A DNA stretch of 39,980 nucleotides from Parcubacteria group bacterium GW2011_GWA2_38_13 (lineage in GTDB: Bacteria > Patescibacteriota > Patescibacteriia > Buchananbacterales > GWA2-38-13), in NCBI GenBank assembly GCA_000992395.1, contig LBUD01000015.1:1-39980 (forward strand), given 5' to 3'. Under the pieces are notes generated by a model that was given only the letters and a program-made list of their open reading frames with translations, made no database searches and had not been told where the DNA came from. The position numbers and the translations under genes were made by a program. Of this stretch, positions 25,863 to 34,680 are shown piece after piece; the stretch's first letter is position 1, and every line of letters begins with the position of its first letter.

Positions 25863-28800
25863 GAAATCGCCAGTGTCTGATAATAGTGTTCCAAGATATT
25901 GAACTTCAATAAATTCGTAACTTCGTTACTCGTAATAACGCCTGCTCCGGTAAACGGAGTTACGGTTACGGTCGGAACGCTCTTAAGTTCAGTGAATGCC
26001 TTAAAGTTGTCGCTGATACCGTTTGTCGTTACGCTGGATGAGCCGACAGCTGTTCCCTTGACATAGATGTAGCTTAATTTCACCATCACGCCTTCTCCTG
26101 ACAATGCGGAAGCGGATGCGTTGGATGTAAGAGCCTTGAATTTAGCTTTCACAACATAGGTCTTTTCCTGATCCAATGCCAATGTAAGCGGGGCAGTAAT
26201 GGTTGCGCGCGCCGCGTTCACAATCTGCGTTCCCAATGCTGCTGATCCGCCCTGCTCCCAGAGTTCAATCTGGTCAATGTTATTGTAATCACCGTCTATA
26301 TCTGTTTCGGTATTGGCTACAATCTGGAAGCCGACATCAGAAATATTCATTCCTTCATATTTTGCCTTGGCAATGAATTTACCGATTTCTACGGTTGTTC
26401 CGCCAACTACCAACGCCGCTTTTGGATCAGTGCCCAATGATATCTGCAATGTTCCACCGGATGACAATGTCATTGAGGCCGCTGCTCCCGCTGTGTAGGT
26501 TTCAGTTACTGTCTGGCCTTCCTCATCAATGGCCGCTATAAGATCTTCTACCAATTCAACTAAGAATGAGCCGGAAGTGTCAGCTGTGCCGACATTACCC
26601 TTTACCGATAGAACCTTTGTGGTACCTTTGGTAACCTTTAGATTACCCGCGGAAATGGATAATGTGGTTGTGGATCTGCCTGTGGTTGAACATGTTGTGC
26701 CCGAGCATGTTTGTGATGATGAATTCACCGGAATTTCTGTTGCTCCATCATAAATCTTTATCGTATCCAAGATGTTCGGCTGGGCAGAGGTGTCTTTTAC
26801 CAATATACCAACCTGAGTTATGCGGATATCCATACCTGAATCAGAAGCATCCAATATAAACTGGGCTACTTCAAAATTCGGGGTTCCGGAAACTACTGTC
26901 TGTGCCGCAGGAGTTGATCCGACAGAAACTGCCAATGAAGCTGCTTTTACATTCAAGGATGTTGACTGCACTTGTCCTGCAGGTGTAGGCGTGATCAAAT
27001 TGCCCGAAACATCACCGCGAACGGTAATAGCTTCCGGGAATATGCCAACCTGAACAGTGTCATTTGCAATGAAATTTGCATCCAAATCTCCATACACCAT
27101 CACTGTGGTCTCACCCACTGACAAAGAAACCGTATCGGTTGATGTTGCTGTCAATTGACCCGCAATGTTCAAGACCGGATCCTTCGCGCTTGTAAGCGAT
27201 GCACCGTTTGCATCCTGGGAAACAACGTTTGTTATAATTCCATTCCCAGTGCTTGCGGTAGAGGTCGTAACCTTATATCCTAATGAAGTGATATTCAATT
27301 TCTCACCCTCAACCACAAATTTGAATTTCCCAATCAATACTTTCTTGGCATTTTCGGCAATTTTATTGGATGTAATCGCTAATGATTCAATCCTCAATTT
27401 TCCGTTGCCAATAGTGGTGTCTGACGGGTTGTAGTAAGGCGACGAACTCACAGTTGCGCTTGATGCATTCGTGTACGTTGGTACTACGTTAAATGTTCGC
27501 AGTACATCAAAAATAACAACATCGGACTTCTGGTCTACATCAAGAGAAATAGTCCTTGCGGAACCGCTCTTGATATCCAAGCGAAGATCTAAAGTGATGT
27601 TATTACCTTTCTTAACGGTTAAGTTAAGGCCGGTAAAACTGATTTTCTTTGTGGCCGGTGCGGCAACAGTTGCGAGAGTTTCGCTTGTATTCGTGTTAAT
27701 AAGACGTATATTCTGTAAATCTTCAGGTGCCGCTGAACCATTCTGCGTGAATGTTACGCTTTTAACTGTGAAATCCTGTCCTGTTGCTGTGCTATTGTTG
27801 GAGATCTTAATGGACGACACAATGTAATCCTTGGTGCCGACTTCCTTTGTAGTGGCAGCAGGACTATTTGCGCCAACGGCGATTGCCGCTGTTCCAACGG
27901 TCATGGTGCCGTTTATATTCTGATAGTTACCGGTTATCGGCAATGTACCAACAAGAGTTGCTCCGCCTTTCAAAACGATCGCGTTTACGCCCAATGTCGG
28001 TGTTTCACCGGCATAGCTAGATAACGCGCCAGATGTCATATTCGCGGAAACAATGACCTTCTTGGTCGTTCCTGCTGCAACAGTAATATCATCGCTGAAA
28101 ATTGCTTCGTGGGTGGAATTTAAGGATTTGCTCAAACTGTTGAAAGGAAGCATGGTTGATGCATCCAATAAATCAAAGTCTGCGAATTCGCCGTCCTGTG
28201 AAATTCCGCCTCGGATAATAGTCACGCTATCAACAACGACATCGCCATCCGATGATGCTGTTAATGTGAATGTGGAGAATGGAACTCTCGAAGCGCTTCC
28301 CATAACAATTCCTGAAGCTGGGGTATCGGAAGCTAATGCCACGGTCATGGTGGATCCACCAGTCACAGGTCCCGAGCCTGAGAGATTCTTATCAACGTTT
28401 ATGGAAGTTGATCCTGCGGTTTCGGCTGTCTTGTCAAATGACGACGTTCCTGTAACATCTCCTCCCAATGTATAATTGGTGAAGAAAACATCCGGGACAT
28501 CATCAATTTGCTTGTTCCAAGTGCTTCCGTATAAGGCCACAGCGATAGCTTCTGTTTGTACCCATCGCAATGTTCCGCCCTTGGCTACTGCGTAGACCTT
28601 GGGATCAGTTGTAATTTTAACCATCTTTAATGCTGGCCGATATGTGGCATTTCCGCCAATTGGATATGATTCCATTTCAGTCTGTGAAATTTCTTTCACT
28701 GACGAAAAATCAGCATACCATGTCTTATATGTTTTTTCATTTGGGAATACATACCTTTTTCCATTGGCGCCAAGATAATACACGGCTTGGCAAACTGATG

Positions 28801-28951
28801 CGTTTGTGCCGGTGCATTTTATCTTGATCAAATCGCCTGACGTGGCTGCGAATGCTGCCGGAAGGGCAAACACTCCAACCGACCACATAATGGTTGTCAT
28901 AACGACGACAACGGTAACGGCTTTTTTCCCTGTTTTTAATAAGTTAGACAT
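25856..28951 (-). CDS. Large S-layer-like surface protein
   Basis: 1031 aa; signal-like N-terminus, 'VYYLGANGKRYVFPNEKTYKTWYADFSSVKEIS...PALKMVKITTDPKVYAVAKGGTLRWV', then long beta-rich Ser/Thr repeats. Confidence 0.75.
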   Translation of the reverse strand: MSNLLKTGKKAVTVVVVMTTIMWSVGVFALPAAFAATSGDLIKIKCTGTNASVCQAVYYLGANGKRYVFPNEKTYKTWYADFSSVKEISQTEMESYPIGGNATYRPALKMVKITTDPKVYAVAKGGTLRWVQTEAIAVALYGSTWNKQIDDVPDVFFTNYTLGGDVTGTSSFDKTAETAGSTSINVDKNLSGSGPVTGGSTMTVALASDTPASGIVMGSASRVPFSTFTLTASSDGDVVVDSVTIIRGGISQDGEFADFDLLDASTMLPFNSLSKSLNSTHEAIFSDDITVAAGTTKKVIVSANMTSGALSSYAGETPTLGVNAIVLKGGATLVGTLPITGNYQNINGTMTVGTAAIAVGANSPAATTKEVGTKDYIVSSIKISNNSTATGQDFTVKSVTFTQNGSAAPEDLQNIRLINTNTSETLATVAAPATKKISFTGLNLTVKKGNNITLDLRLDIKSGSARTISLDVDQKSDVVIFDVLRTFNVVPTYTNASSATVSSSPYYNPSDTTIGNGKLRIESLAITSNKIAENAKKVLIGKFKFVVEGEKLNITSLGYKVTTSTASTGNGIITNVVSQDANGASLTSAKDPVLNIAGQLTATSTDTVSLSVGETTVMVYGDLDANFIANDTVQVGIFPEAITVRGDVSGNLITPTPAGQVQSTSLNVKAASLAVSVGSTPAAQTVVSGTPNFEVAQFILDASDSGMDIRITQVGILVKDTSAQPNILDTIKIYDGATEIPVNSSSQTCSGTTCSTTGRSTTTLSISAGNLKVTKGTTKVLSVKGNVGTADTSGSFLVELVEDLIAAIDEEGQTVTETYTAGAAASMTLSSGGTLQISLGTDPKAALVVGGTTVEIGKFIAKAKYEGMNISDVGFQIVANTETDIDGDYNNIDQIELWEQGGSAALGTQIVNAARATITAPLTLALDQEKTYVVKAKFKALTSNASASALSGEGVMVKLSYIYVKGTAVGSSSVTTNGISDNFKAFTELKSVPTVTVTPFTGAGVITSNEVTNLLKFNILEHYYQTLAISW

Positions 28952-29254
28952 TTTTATTAATTTCCTTTCTTAAACCTGCATAAATCCCGGTGGGACAACA
29001 TAATACAGAAAGATTCAACTCATAGTAATCCTACTCTTGAAAAAACCCTCGAACGTGAGTCCGACCTTTGATTATTCAAGGCGTAGATGAGATGAACTCC
29101 CATGATCCAAAAAGTACGCAAGCTTTAAACATAATACGAATCTACAAATTTTATGCGAATACTACAAATAATTCCCAAAAACACTATTCGTAGCTCTTGA
29201 GACTTTCATTTGAGGTATTCGCATGCCATTCGCAGATTTGCATTACGTATTATT

Positions 29255-29284
29255 ATTATAATAAATTTAATGTGCTTTCGTCAA
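29255..29284 (-). promoter_or_regulatory. Sigma70-like promoter TTGACG-N18-TATAAT for the S-layer-like gene, with ~280-nt leader
   Basis: Minus strand ttgacgaaagcacattaaatttattataat. Confidence 0.7.
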
Positions 29285-29308
29285 AAAAATTCCTGTGAAT
29301 AACCTAAT

Positions 29309-30346
29309 TTAATCTTCAATTTCAGCGCTATCTATAATAACGGCCGTCATGTCCGGATTTTCATTACTCACCGATACCTCATCTGTTCCGACAATGCTTC
29401 TCAATAGTGTTTTTGCAATCTGGATATTTTTTAAAACCGCGTCAAGATTCCCCTGCTCCATATCAATTTGTATTTTGCCAAAAATCTTTTTTATTTCTGA
29501 AATATTATTCGCGATATTTTCATCGAGCGTATCTTTATATTCCTTTTCAACTGCTAAAAATTTATTTTCAATCTCCAGTATTTTTTGTAAAACCAAATCT
29601 TTGATATCTTCGGTATTCTTCACGCTCTTGGTTGTCGTGGCAATAGATGTCGCGCTTGGCTCGGCAATGCTTCCCATAAGCGCCTTAAGCCCCGCGTCTT
29701 CTGTTATATCTTTTGCATTTTCAAAACTCTTTTTTACATCATCGCCCAAGGCTTCCTGTTTTTCAAATGTTTTTTCAAGCTCTTTGCCGGTTGAATCCAA
29801 TGAAAGCGCGATTTTTAAACTCATTTCTTTTTCCGGCATATTATTATCCACATCATCTTTCACTGATTGAATATTTTGCTTGAATGTCTTTACGGCAATA
29901 TGCACTTTTTTCTCTTTCTCCTGGGAATCTTCGGGTTGAAGCATTATTCTGTCTATTTCATAAATCCTTTTATTCGCGAATTCCACTTTCAGCTCGGTTT
30001 TGGCGTTGGAATCGCTCATAAATGCCAATTGCGCGCGTTCAAGCCGTATTTTCAACGGATATAGCGCGTCTCCCGGAAGGCTATAGTATGCCGCGTTCAC
30101 CACTATGCTTGATCCCGTGGCTGACCCAAGCACGAGCAATAATAGCACGGTTGGCTGTAAAACCATCCTTTTGGCCGATCCAAACGCGATTTTTGTAAAA
30201 GCGAGCCATGGCGACACTTTTCTTTCCGGAGAAAAATTTTTCATAAGCAAAACAAGCTCTTTTTCGCAATTGAGCTTCCATCCCGCATTCGGCTTCGCGG
30301 AATTTTTCATCGTATTCAGTTTTTTTATTACTTCGCTTGTTCTCAC
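29309..30346 (-). CDS. Anti-sigma-factor-like/DUF5667-type membrane protein
   Basis: 345 aa; 'VVNAAYYSLPGDALYPLKIRLERAQLAF' motif; single TM; overlaps the sigma gene by 4 nt. Confidence 0.72.
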   Translation of the reverse strand: MRTSEVIKKLNTMKNSAKPNAGWKLNCEKELVLLMKNFSPERKVSPWLAFTKIAFGSAKRMVLQPTVLLLLVLGSATGSSIVVNAAYYSLPGDALYPLKIRLERAQLAFMSDSNAKTELKVEFANKRIYEIDRIMLQPEDSQEKEKKVHIAVKTFKQNIQSVKDDVDNNMPEKEMSLKIALSLDSTGKELEKTFEKQEALGDDVKKSFENAKDITEDAGLKALMGSIAEPSATSIATTTKSVKNTEDIKDLVLQKILEIENKFLAVEKEYKDTLDENIANNISEIKKIFGKIQIDMEQGNLDAVLKNIQIAKTLLRSIVGTDEVSVSNENPDMTAVIIDSAEIED

Positions 30347-30906
30347 ACGTTTGTAGATTTAATATGTTTCTTTAATTCTTTTATTGCGCGATGAAGCAAA
30401 ATTCGTACGGCGCCTTTTGACCTATTCATTATTTTTGAAATTTCCGAAGTAGAAAAACTTTCAATATGATAATACACTATTACTTCCCGATATTCGTCTT
30501 TTAATAATTCAAGAGCTTTTTCAATTTCTGAATAATCCTTTTCATCATCTATCCTTAGGCCAAGATCCTGTTGATTTTCATCTGTTATCCGGGCAACCTC
30601 GTTATCTTCCAAGGGTTTATCTTCCCTGCCTTTCCTGTAGTAGTCAGTGATTAAATTCTTCGCTGTCTGGAAAAAAAATGCATTCAAGTACGCGATATTG
30701 TTTTCTTTTTTATAAATGTACTCCCATGTTCTTTTGAATACTTCCGATGCCATATCCTCTGCGTCTTCTTTGCTCCTAACCCGCATAAATATATACCGGT
30801 AAATCCTATCTACGTAAAACCTGTAAATTTCAATGAAAACTTCAGTATCAAACGAATTGAGCCGGGATAAAAACAGTTTTTCTTGTATCTTCTCTGTGTA
30901 GTTCAT
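30343..30906 (-). CDS. ECF-type sigma70 family RNA polymerase sigma factor
   Basis: 187 aa; 'YRFYVDRIYRYIFMRVRSKEDAEDMASEVFKRTW' (region 2), 'REVIVYYHIESFSTSEISKIMNRSKGAVRILLHRAIKELK' (region 4). Confidence 0.92.
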   Translation of the reverse strand: MNYTEKIQEKLFLSRLNSFDTEVFIEIYRFYVDRIYRYIFMRVRSKEDAEDMASEVFKRTWEYIYKKENNIAYLNAFFFQTAKNLITDYYRKGREDKPLEDNEVARITDENQQDLGLRIDDEKDYSEIEKALELLKDEYREVIVYYHIESFSTSEISKIMNRSKGAVRILLHRAIKELKKHIKSTNV

Positions 30907-30949
30907 TTATGTAGACGTATAAAATAAAAAAGTGTTACACTAATCAATT

Positions 30950-30978
30950 ATTATAGAATAAATATTAAAAAAAGTCAA
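30950..30978 (-). promoter_or_regulatory. Sigma70-like promoter TTGACT-N17-TATAAT for the sigma factor gene
   Basis: Minus strand ttgact-ttttttaatatttattc-tataat. Confidence 0.78.
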
Positions 30979-31091
30979 ATACTCAGTATTTAACTATTTT
31001 ATTATAAAATTTAATTATTTTAGACAATAAAATGTAAATAAGGACTAACCTTTGGATATTTTTAATTCAAAATAATATCTCCTATATATGA

Positions 31092-32006
31092 CTACGTAAT
31101 TTTTCCAAGAACTACTTCAATTTTAATTTCCTTCGTATCCCTTAAAATGGTAAATATCGCTTTGTCTCCAATTGAATATTCTTGTATTATTGAGCTAAAA
31201 CTTTTTATTCCGCTTATACTCGATCCGTCTATATGCGTTATAATATCTTTAACGCGAATTCCCGCCATTCCGGCCGGTGTTGGTGGAAACGGGGTCTCCC
31301 ACACCATTATCCCCTTTTCCAGCGTAATTTTTTGATTTTTCAGGCCAACGGCGCGCGATAAATCAATATATTTAATACCTAAAACCGGTCTTGCTATTTT
31401 TTCATTCTGTAAAATGCCCTCTATGGCTTGTTGTAAAATATTTGATGAAATAATAGTATTTACCTTTTTATCATCTTTTTGATTCAGTATCATTCCAATA
31501 ACATCTCCGTCTAAATTTACCGCAACCGCGCCACTGAAATATTTATCAAATTCATCCTTAGTAAGCAAAAATTCTGATAGTTTTTCCGTAGATTCCACAA
31601 ACTGAGTTGTTTCCTGCGAAAGCCGCCAATCTATATTTTTAATGTTTGTTGGTATAATACCGCTTGCAAAACTCACCGCAAGAATATTTTGTCCAATGCT
31701 ACTATTATCAGGGCTTCCAAGCTTTACGGCAGGAAGGTCTTTTGCGCTTATTTTAATAAAAACAGCATTACTATATGGATCTACAATAATTTTTTCAACT
31801 GGATATACGTTTAAACCACGGACTACTGCGATTGATTCCTTTTTAAAATTACGTGAAATATCAATAATGGTAACAATCCAACCGTCTTCGGTAAGAATAA
31901 AACCATTGCTCATGAAATCGTTGAGATTCCAAGAAATTTTTTCAAACGCACAAGCTCGGGTATTGCCTGAGCGGAATTTTCCGCCGGCTGCCCAGAACAA
32001 AAACAA
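31092..32006 (-). CDS. HtrA/S1C-like PDZ protein, predicted catalytically inactive; N-terminus in another frame
   Basis: 'MSNGFILTEDGWIVTIIDIS', 'FSGAVAVNLDGDVIGM', PDZ 'FPPTPAGMAGIRVKDIITHIDGSSISGIKSFSSIIQEY'. Confidence 0.75.
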   Translation of the reverse strand: MFLFWAAGGKFRSGNTRACAFEKISWNLNDFMSNGFILTEDGWIVTIIDISRNFKKESIAVVRGLNVYPVEKIIVDPYSNAVFIKISAKDLPAVKLGSPDNSSIGQNILAVSFASGIIPTNIKNIDWRLSQETTQFVESTEKLSEFLLTKDEFDKYFSGAVAVNLDGDVIGMILNQKDDKKVNTIISSNILQQAIEGILQNEKIARPVLGIKYIDLSRAVGLKNQKITLEKGIMVWETPFPPTPAGMAGIRVKDIITHIDGSSISGIKSFSSIIQEYSIGDKAIFTILRDTKEIKIEVVLGKIT

Positions 32007-32122
32007 AAATCCTCAGGATGGATAAAATATTTCCAAACAATGCCCGCGCCCATGGCTCCACTGGCCACGCTCAATAAAAATAAAGACATTGTAATAAAAA
32101 TTAAATTTTTTTTCATTTTCAT
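31910..32122 (-). pseudogene. N-terminal TM/signal fragment of the HtrA-like protein (frameshifted)
   Basis: 'MKMKKNLIFITMSLFLLSVASGAMGAGIVWKYF...LVRLKKFLGIS' overlaps the 31092..32006 frame at an A6 run. Confidence 0.65.
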
Positions 32123-32129
32123 AATAATT

Positions 32130-32933
32130 TTATGACCATTTCGCGGTTAATAAAATAATCGTTGTTGTAATACATGCAATAAATGCATACCTTGCTAAAA
32201 TATTTTTATTCATTAATCCCAATATCTGATTTTTTGCCAATCCCATAAAAATATAATATACAATAGCGATCATAAAACCATTCACATATATGCTTGAAGG
32301 CAAAAAATTAATCACCCAAAAAAATTCTAAAAGTATGAGCGGTATTATGCAAAGATACGCCCACCCCTTTTCAATAAAACGGTAATACATCATCCAAATG
32401 CCTTGAAATACCAATACAAGCGCTATACAAAGCACTAAAAGGCTTGCCGCCCATACCTGAAATCCCAAAAAACGGATATATCCGTACATAGCGGCGGAAA
32501 AGGAATATATAATAAAAATGCTTAAAAAACCCGAGATATTCCCAAAAGAATAATCTTGAAATTTTTCCCTGCGATAATATCGTAAATATATATTTTCCAA
32601 AAATACTCCTAAAAAAGAATTAAAAATTGCGGGAAACAAAACGCTCAGCCAGGTGCTTTCTAAAAAGAGTATAAGCGTATATTGGCTTATGACAAGTAAC
32701 GCGGGAGTTGGGGCAAAGCCAAAAAATTCTTTTATATTTTTTCTTCCCGTAAATGAAAAAATTGACAACAAAACTAAAATAATAGAAGCTATACAAAAAA
32801 AATAAATAATAAAAGAACCTTTTGCTTCCCCCGCGTAAACGTTGCTTCGCGTGTAGGTAAAATAAATATATTCAACAAATAAAAAAATAATCAGCGGAGT
32901 CGCCCACACCAAATTGTGCTTGAGTTTTGACAT
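32130..32933 (-). CDS. Multi-TM membrane protein of unknown function
   Basis: 267 aa, mostly hydrophobic helices. Confidence 0.7.
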   Translation of the reverse strand: MSKLKHNLVWATPLIIFLFVEYIYFTYTRSNVYAGEAKGSFIIYFFCIASIILVLLSIFSFTGRKNIKEFFGFAPTPALLVISQYTLILFLESTWLSVLFPAIFNSFLGVFLENIYLRYYRREKFQDYSFGNISGFLSIFIIYSFSAAMYGYIRFLGFQVWAASLLVLCIALVLVFQGIWMMYYRFIEKGWAYLCIIPLILLEFFWVINFLPSSIYVNGFMIAIVYYIFMGLAKNQILGLMNKNILARYAFIACITTTIILLTAKWS

Positions 32934-33011
32934 AATATATAAAGATTCAAAAATTGAATACAGCTATGCAAGGAGCAAGTCTGCTTTGGGACGAGACTTT
33001 TAGCAAGCCCT

Positions 33012-33385
33012 GTAAATTTCTAATTATTCTAATTCCTAATTAATCTAAATAATTCCCAATGTATAAATCCAAATGTCAAATCAAATCCGAACTATTTAAA
33101 TCCTAGATACGAAATCCTAACTCATTAAATCCTAAATCTGAATATCGAAATTCTAAACAAGTTCGAAATCACAATTTTCCAATTTTCCAAACAATACTTT
33201 ACATTTTTAGTTTGAAACATTGTGATTTGTGATTTATGATTTGTTTAGGATCTAGGATTTAGAATTTCGGATTTATTTGATATGAGAATTTCGGATTTTA
33301 AAAGATTTGAGCTTTGGTTTTTGGGTTTATTGTTTTGGGATTTTATTAGAAATTAGAGCAATTGGGTCAATTAGAAATTATCAAG
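33012..33385. repeat. Long imperfect inverted repeat built of degenerate ~7-nt words
   Basis: Left arm aaatcct/agatacg/aaatcct.../aaatctg/aatatcg/aaattct; right arm gtgattt/gtgattt/atgattt.../ggatcta/ggattta/gaatttc/ggattta. Confidence 0.85.
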
Positions 33386-33400
33386 CCATCTCGTATCCAT

Positions 33401-33805
33401 TTACTTCATCCACCCATTTTCCCCTTTCAATTGTTCCAATTTTTCCATAGCGTCCTGAATGGTTGCCTGGTCGGCATTATTTGATCCCTTGATAATATTG
33501 CTGAAAGTCAAGACAAGGTCAAGATGAAGATTTTTATATTTATCCGGAACCACTACATTTAAAAGCTCGTCGCGTATTGCAAGAGGGCTAACTTTTTTGG
33601 AAAATTTTTCTAAAATAACCTTTACATTTTTTTCGTACTCGGCTTCAAGCTTCGGATTGGGCACGGGCGTTGGTTTTACTTCTGAAGAATTATTGTTCGC
33701 CGGCGCGCCTGCCTTGTTGGAATTTTTAATATAATCAACTCCGTAAAATAAAACAACCGCGATTGCGATAGTAAAAAAAACCGAGAGTATTTTTTTGTAT
33801 CTCAT
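33401..33805 (-). CDS. Small membrane-anchored protein of unknown function
   Basis: 134 aa, N-terminal TM then 'PTPVPNPKLEAEYEKNVKVILEKFSKKVSPLAIRDELLNVVVPDKYKNLH'. Confidence 0.65.
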   Translation of the reverse strand: MRYKKILSVFFTIAIAVVLFYGVDYIKNSNKAGAPANNNSSEVKPTPVPNPKLEAEYEKNVKVILEKFSKKVSPLAIRDELLNVVVPDKYKNLHLDLVLTFSNIIKGSNNADQATIQDAMEKLEQLKGENGWMK

Positions 33806-33811
33806 ATTTTT

Positions 33812-34144
33812 TTAAAAAATATAATTTCCTTTTTCCATTTCAATTTCATCCCACCTTAAAATATTTTCATCCCACTTAAATGCTTTAAATTTATTCACGC
33901 GCTCGGTTTCGGAATACACATACTCTACCTTAGTCTCGCTTCCAATCCTTTTTGATCCATGAGTCTTTTTATCCAAAAGCAAGGGCTGATCCGTCCATTC
34001 AAGTCTCATTTTCCCCAAAGGACCGGAAAACTCAATAAATTCAACAGTGCCCGGCCTATTTTCAAAATCATTTGTGCCACTATCAATAATTTCAAACTTC
34101 TCCTGTACGATATCTTTTATTTCCTGCCATTTTTCAAGAGTCAT
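33812..34144 (-). CDS. Small conserved-looking protein (start MTLEKWQEIKD)
   Basis: The ORF track begins at 34264, but the first ~40 aa are encoded by AT-rich repeat sequence; MTLEKWQEIKD is the likelier start. Confidence 0.65.
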   Translation of the reverse strand: MTLEKWQEIKDIVQEKFEIIDSGTNDFENRPGTVEFIEFSGPLGKMRLEWTDQPLLLDKKTHGSKRIGSETKVEYVYSETERVNKFKAFKWDENILRWDEIEMEKGNYIF

Positions 34145-34150
34145 ATTTGG

Positions 34151-34206
34151 AGTATTTAGTATCAAGTATATAGAATTTAGTATAAAAAAATATACTAAAT
34201 ACTTTA
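34151..34206. repeat. Heptamer-period repeat with inverted 12-bp ends
   Basis: agtattt agtatca agtatat agaattt agtataa ... atactaaatact. Confidence 0.88.
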
Positions 34207-34325
34207 TTCCAAGCAATACACGTTTAATACTTTCTATCATACCAAATAAATCAAATTTTTTCAATTTTTTTAAATGATAAAAGTTATATTTTTATCTAAA
34301 TTTAAATATTATTAAGCATTTTTAA

Positions 34326-34354
34326 TTGACTAATATAATTAAATGTGCTATAAT
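34326..34354 (+). promoter_or_regulatory. Sigma70-like promoter TTGACT-N17-TATAAT (extended TGC)
   Basis: ttgact-aatataattaaatgtgc-tataat. Confidence 0.82.
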
Positions 34355-34427
34355 TATACATTGTAGTGTTTACCCGTTCTTTTCGGTGGTTCTGTTTTCG
34401 GAGATAGGTTTCGTGTCTATCCCCTTT

Positions 34428-34545
34428 CCGCCAATGCGGCTTTTATAAAAGTATAAAGTATCTAGAATCAAGTATTTAGTATATAAATTTTATACTTTAT
34501 TCTAAATACCAAATACTCAATACTACATAAAAGCCCCAGTGGCGG
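34428..34545 (+). repeat. Long leader hairpin: 19-nt arms (2 mismatches) enclosing inverted heptamer arrays
   Basis: ccgccaatgcggcttttat ... ataaaagccccagtggcgg; inside, 5 heptamers at 34449-34483 and 5 inverted at 34492-34526. Confidence 0.85.
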
Positions 34546-34585
34546 GAAAATGTTCTTCAAAAGTCAGTTACCAAAAGGAGAGTGC

Positions 34586-34678
34586 ATGATTATTCTGGAT
34601 TCTGGACAATTCGCTACGATTTCCAAACTTCGCGAATGGAAACAAACGCAAATGAGGCTGGCTGAAAAAAAGCCTTAA
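34586..34678 (+). CDS. Small ORF (30 aa) MIILDSGQFATISKLREWKQTQMRLAEKKP
   Basis: Strong SD AAAGGAG ahead of the ATG, promoter upstream, stop 2 nt before the next ATG. Not in the ORF track. Confidence 0.6.
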   Translation: MIILDSGQFATISKLREWKQTQMRLAEKKP

Positions 34679-34680
34679 CT

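Noticed and set aside
27471-28475. Long antisense ORFs within the S-layer-like gene
   Set aside because: Antisense frames of a low-complexity Ser/Thr-rich gene; no signatures.
30960-31010. AAATACTCAGTATTT palindrome as a regulator site
   Set aside because: Short AT-rich palindrome seen once, overlapping the -35 area of the sigma promoter; too weak alone.
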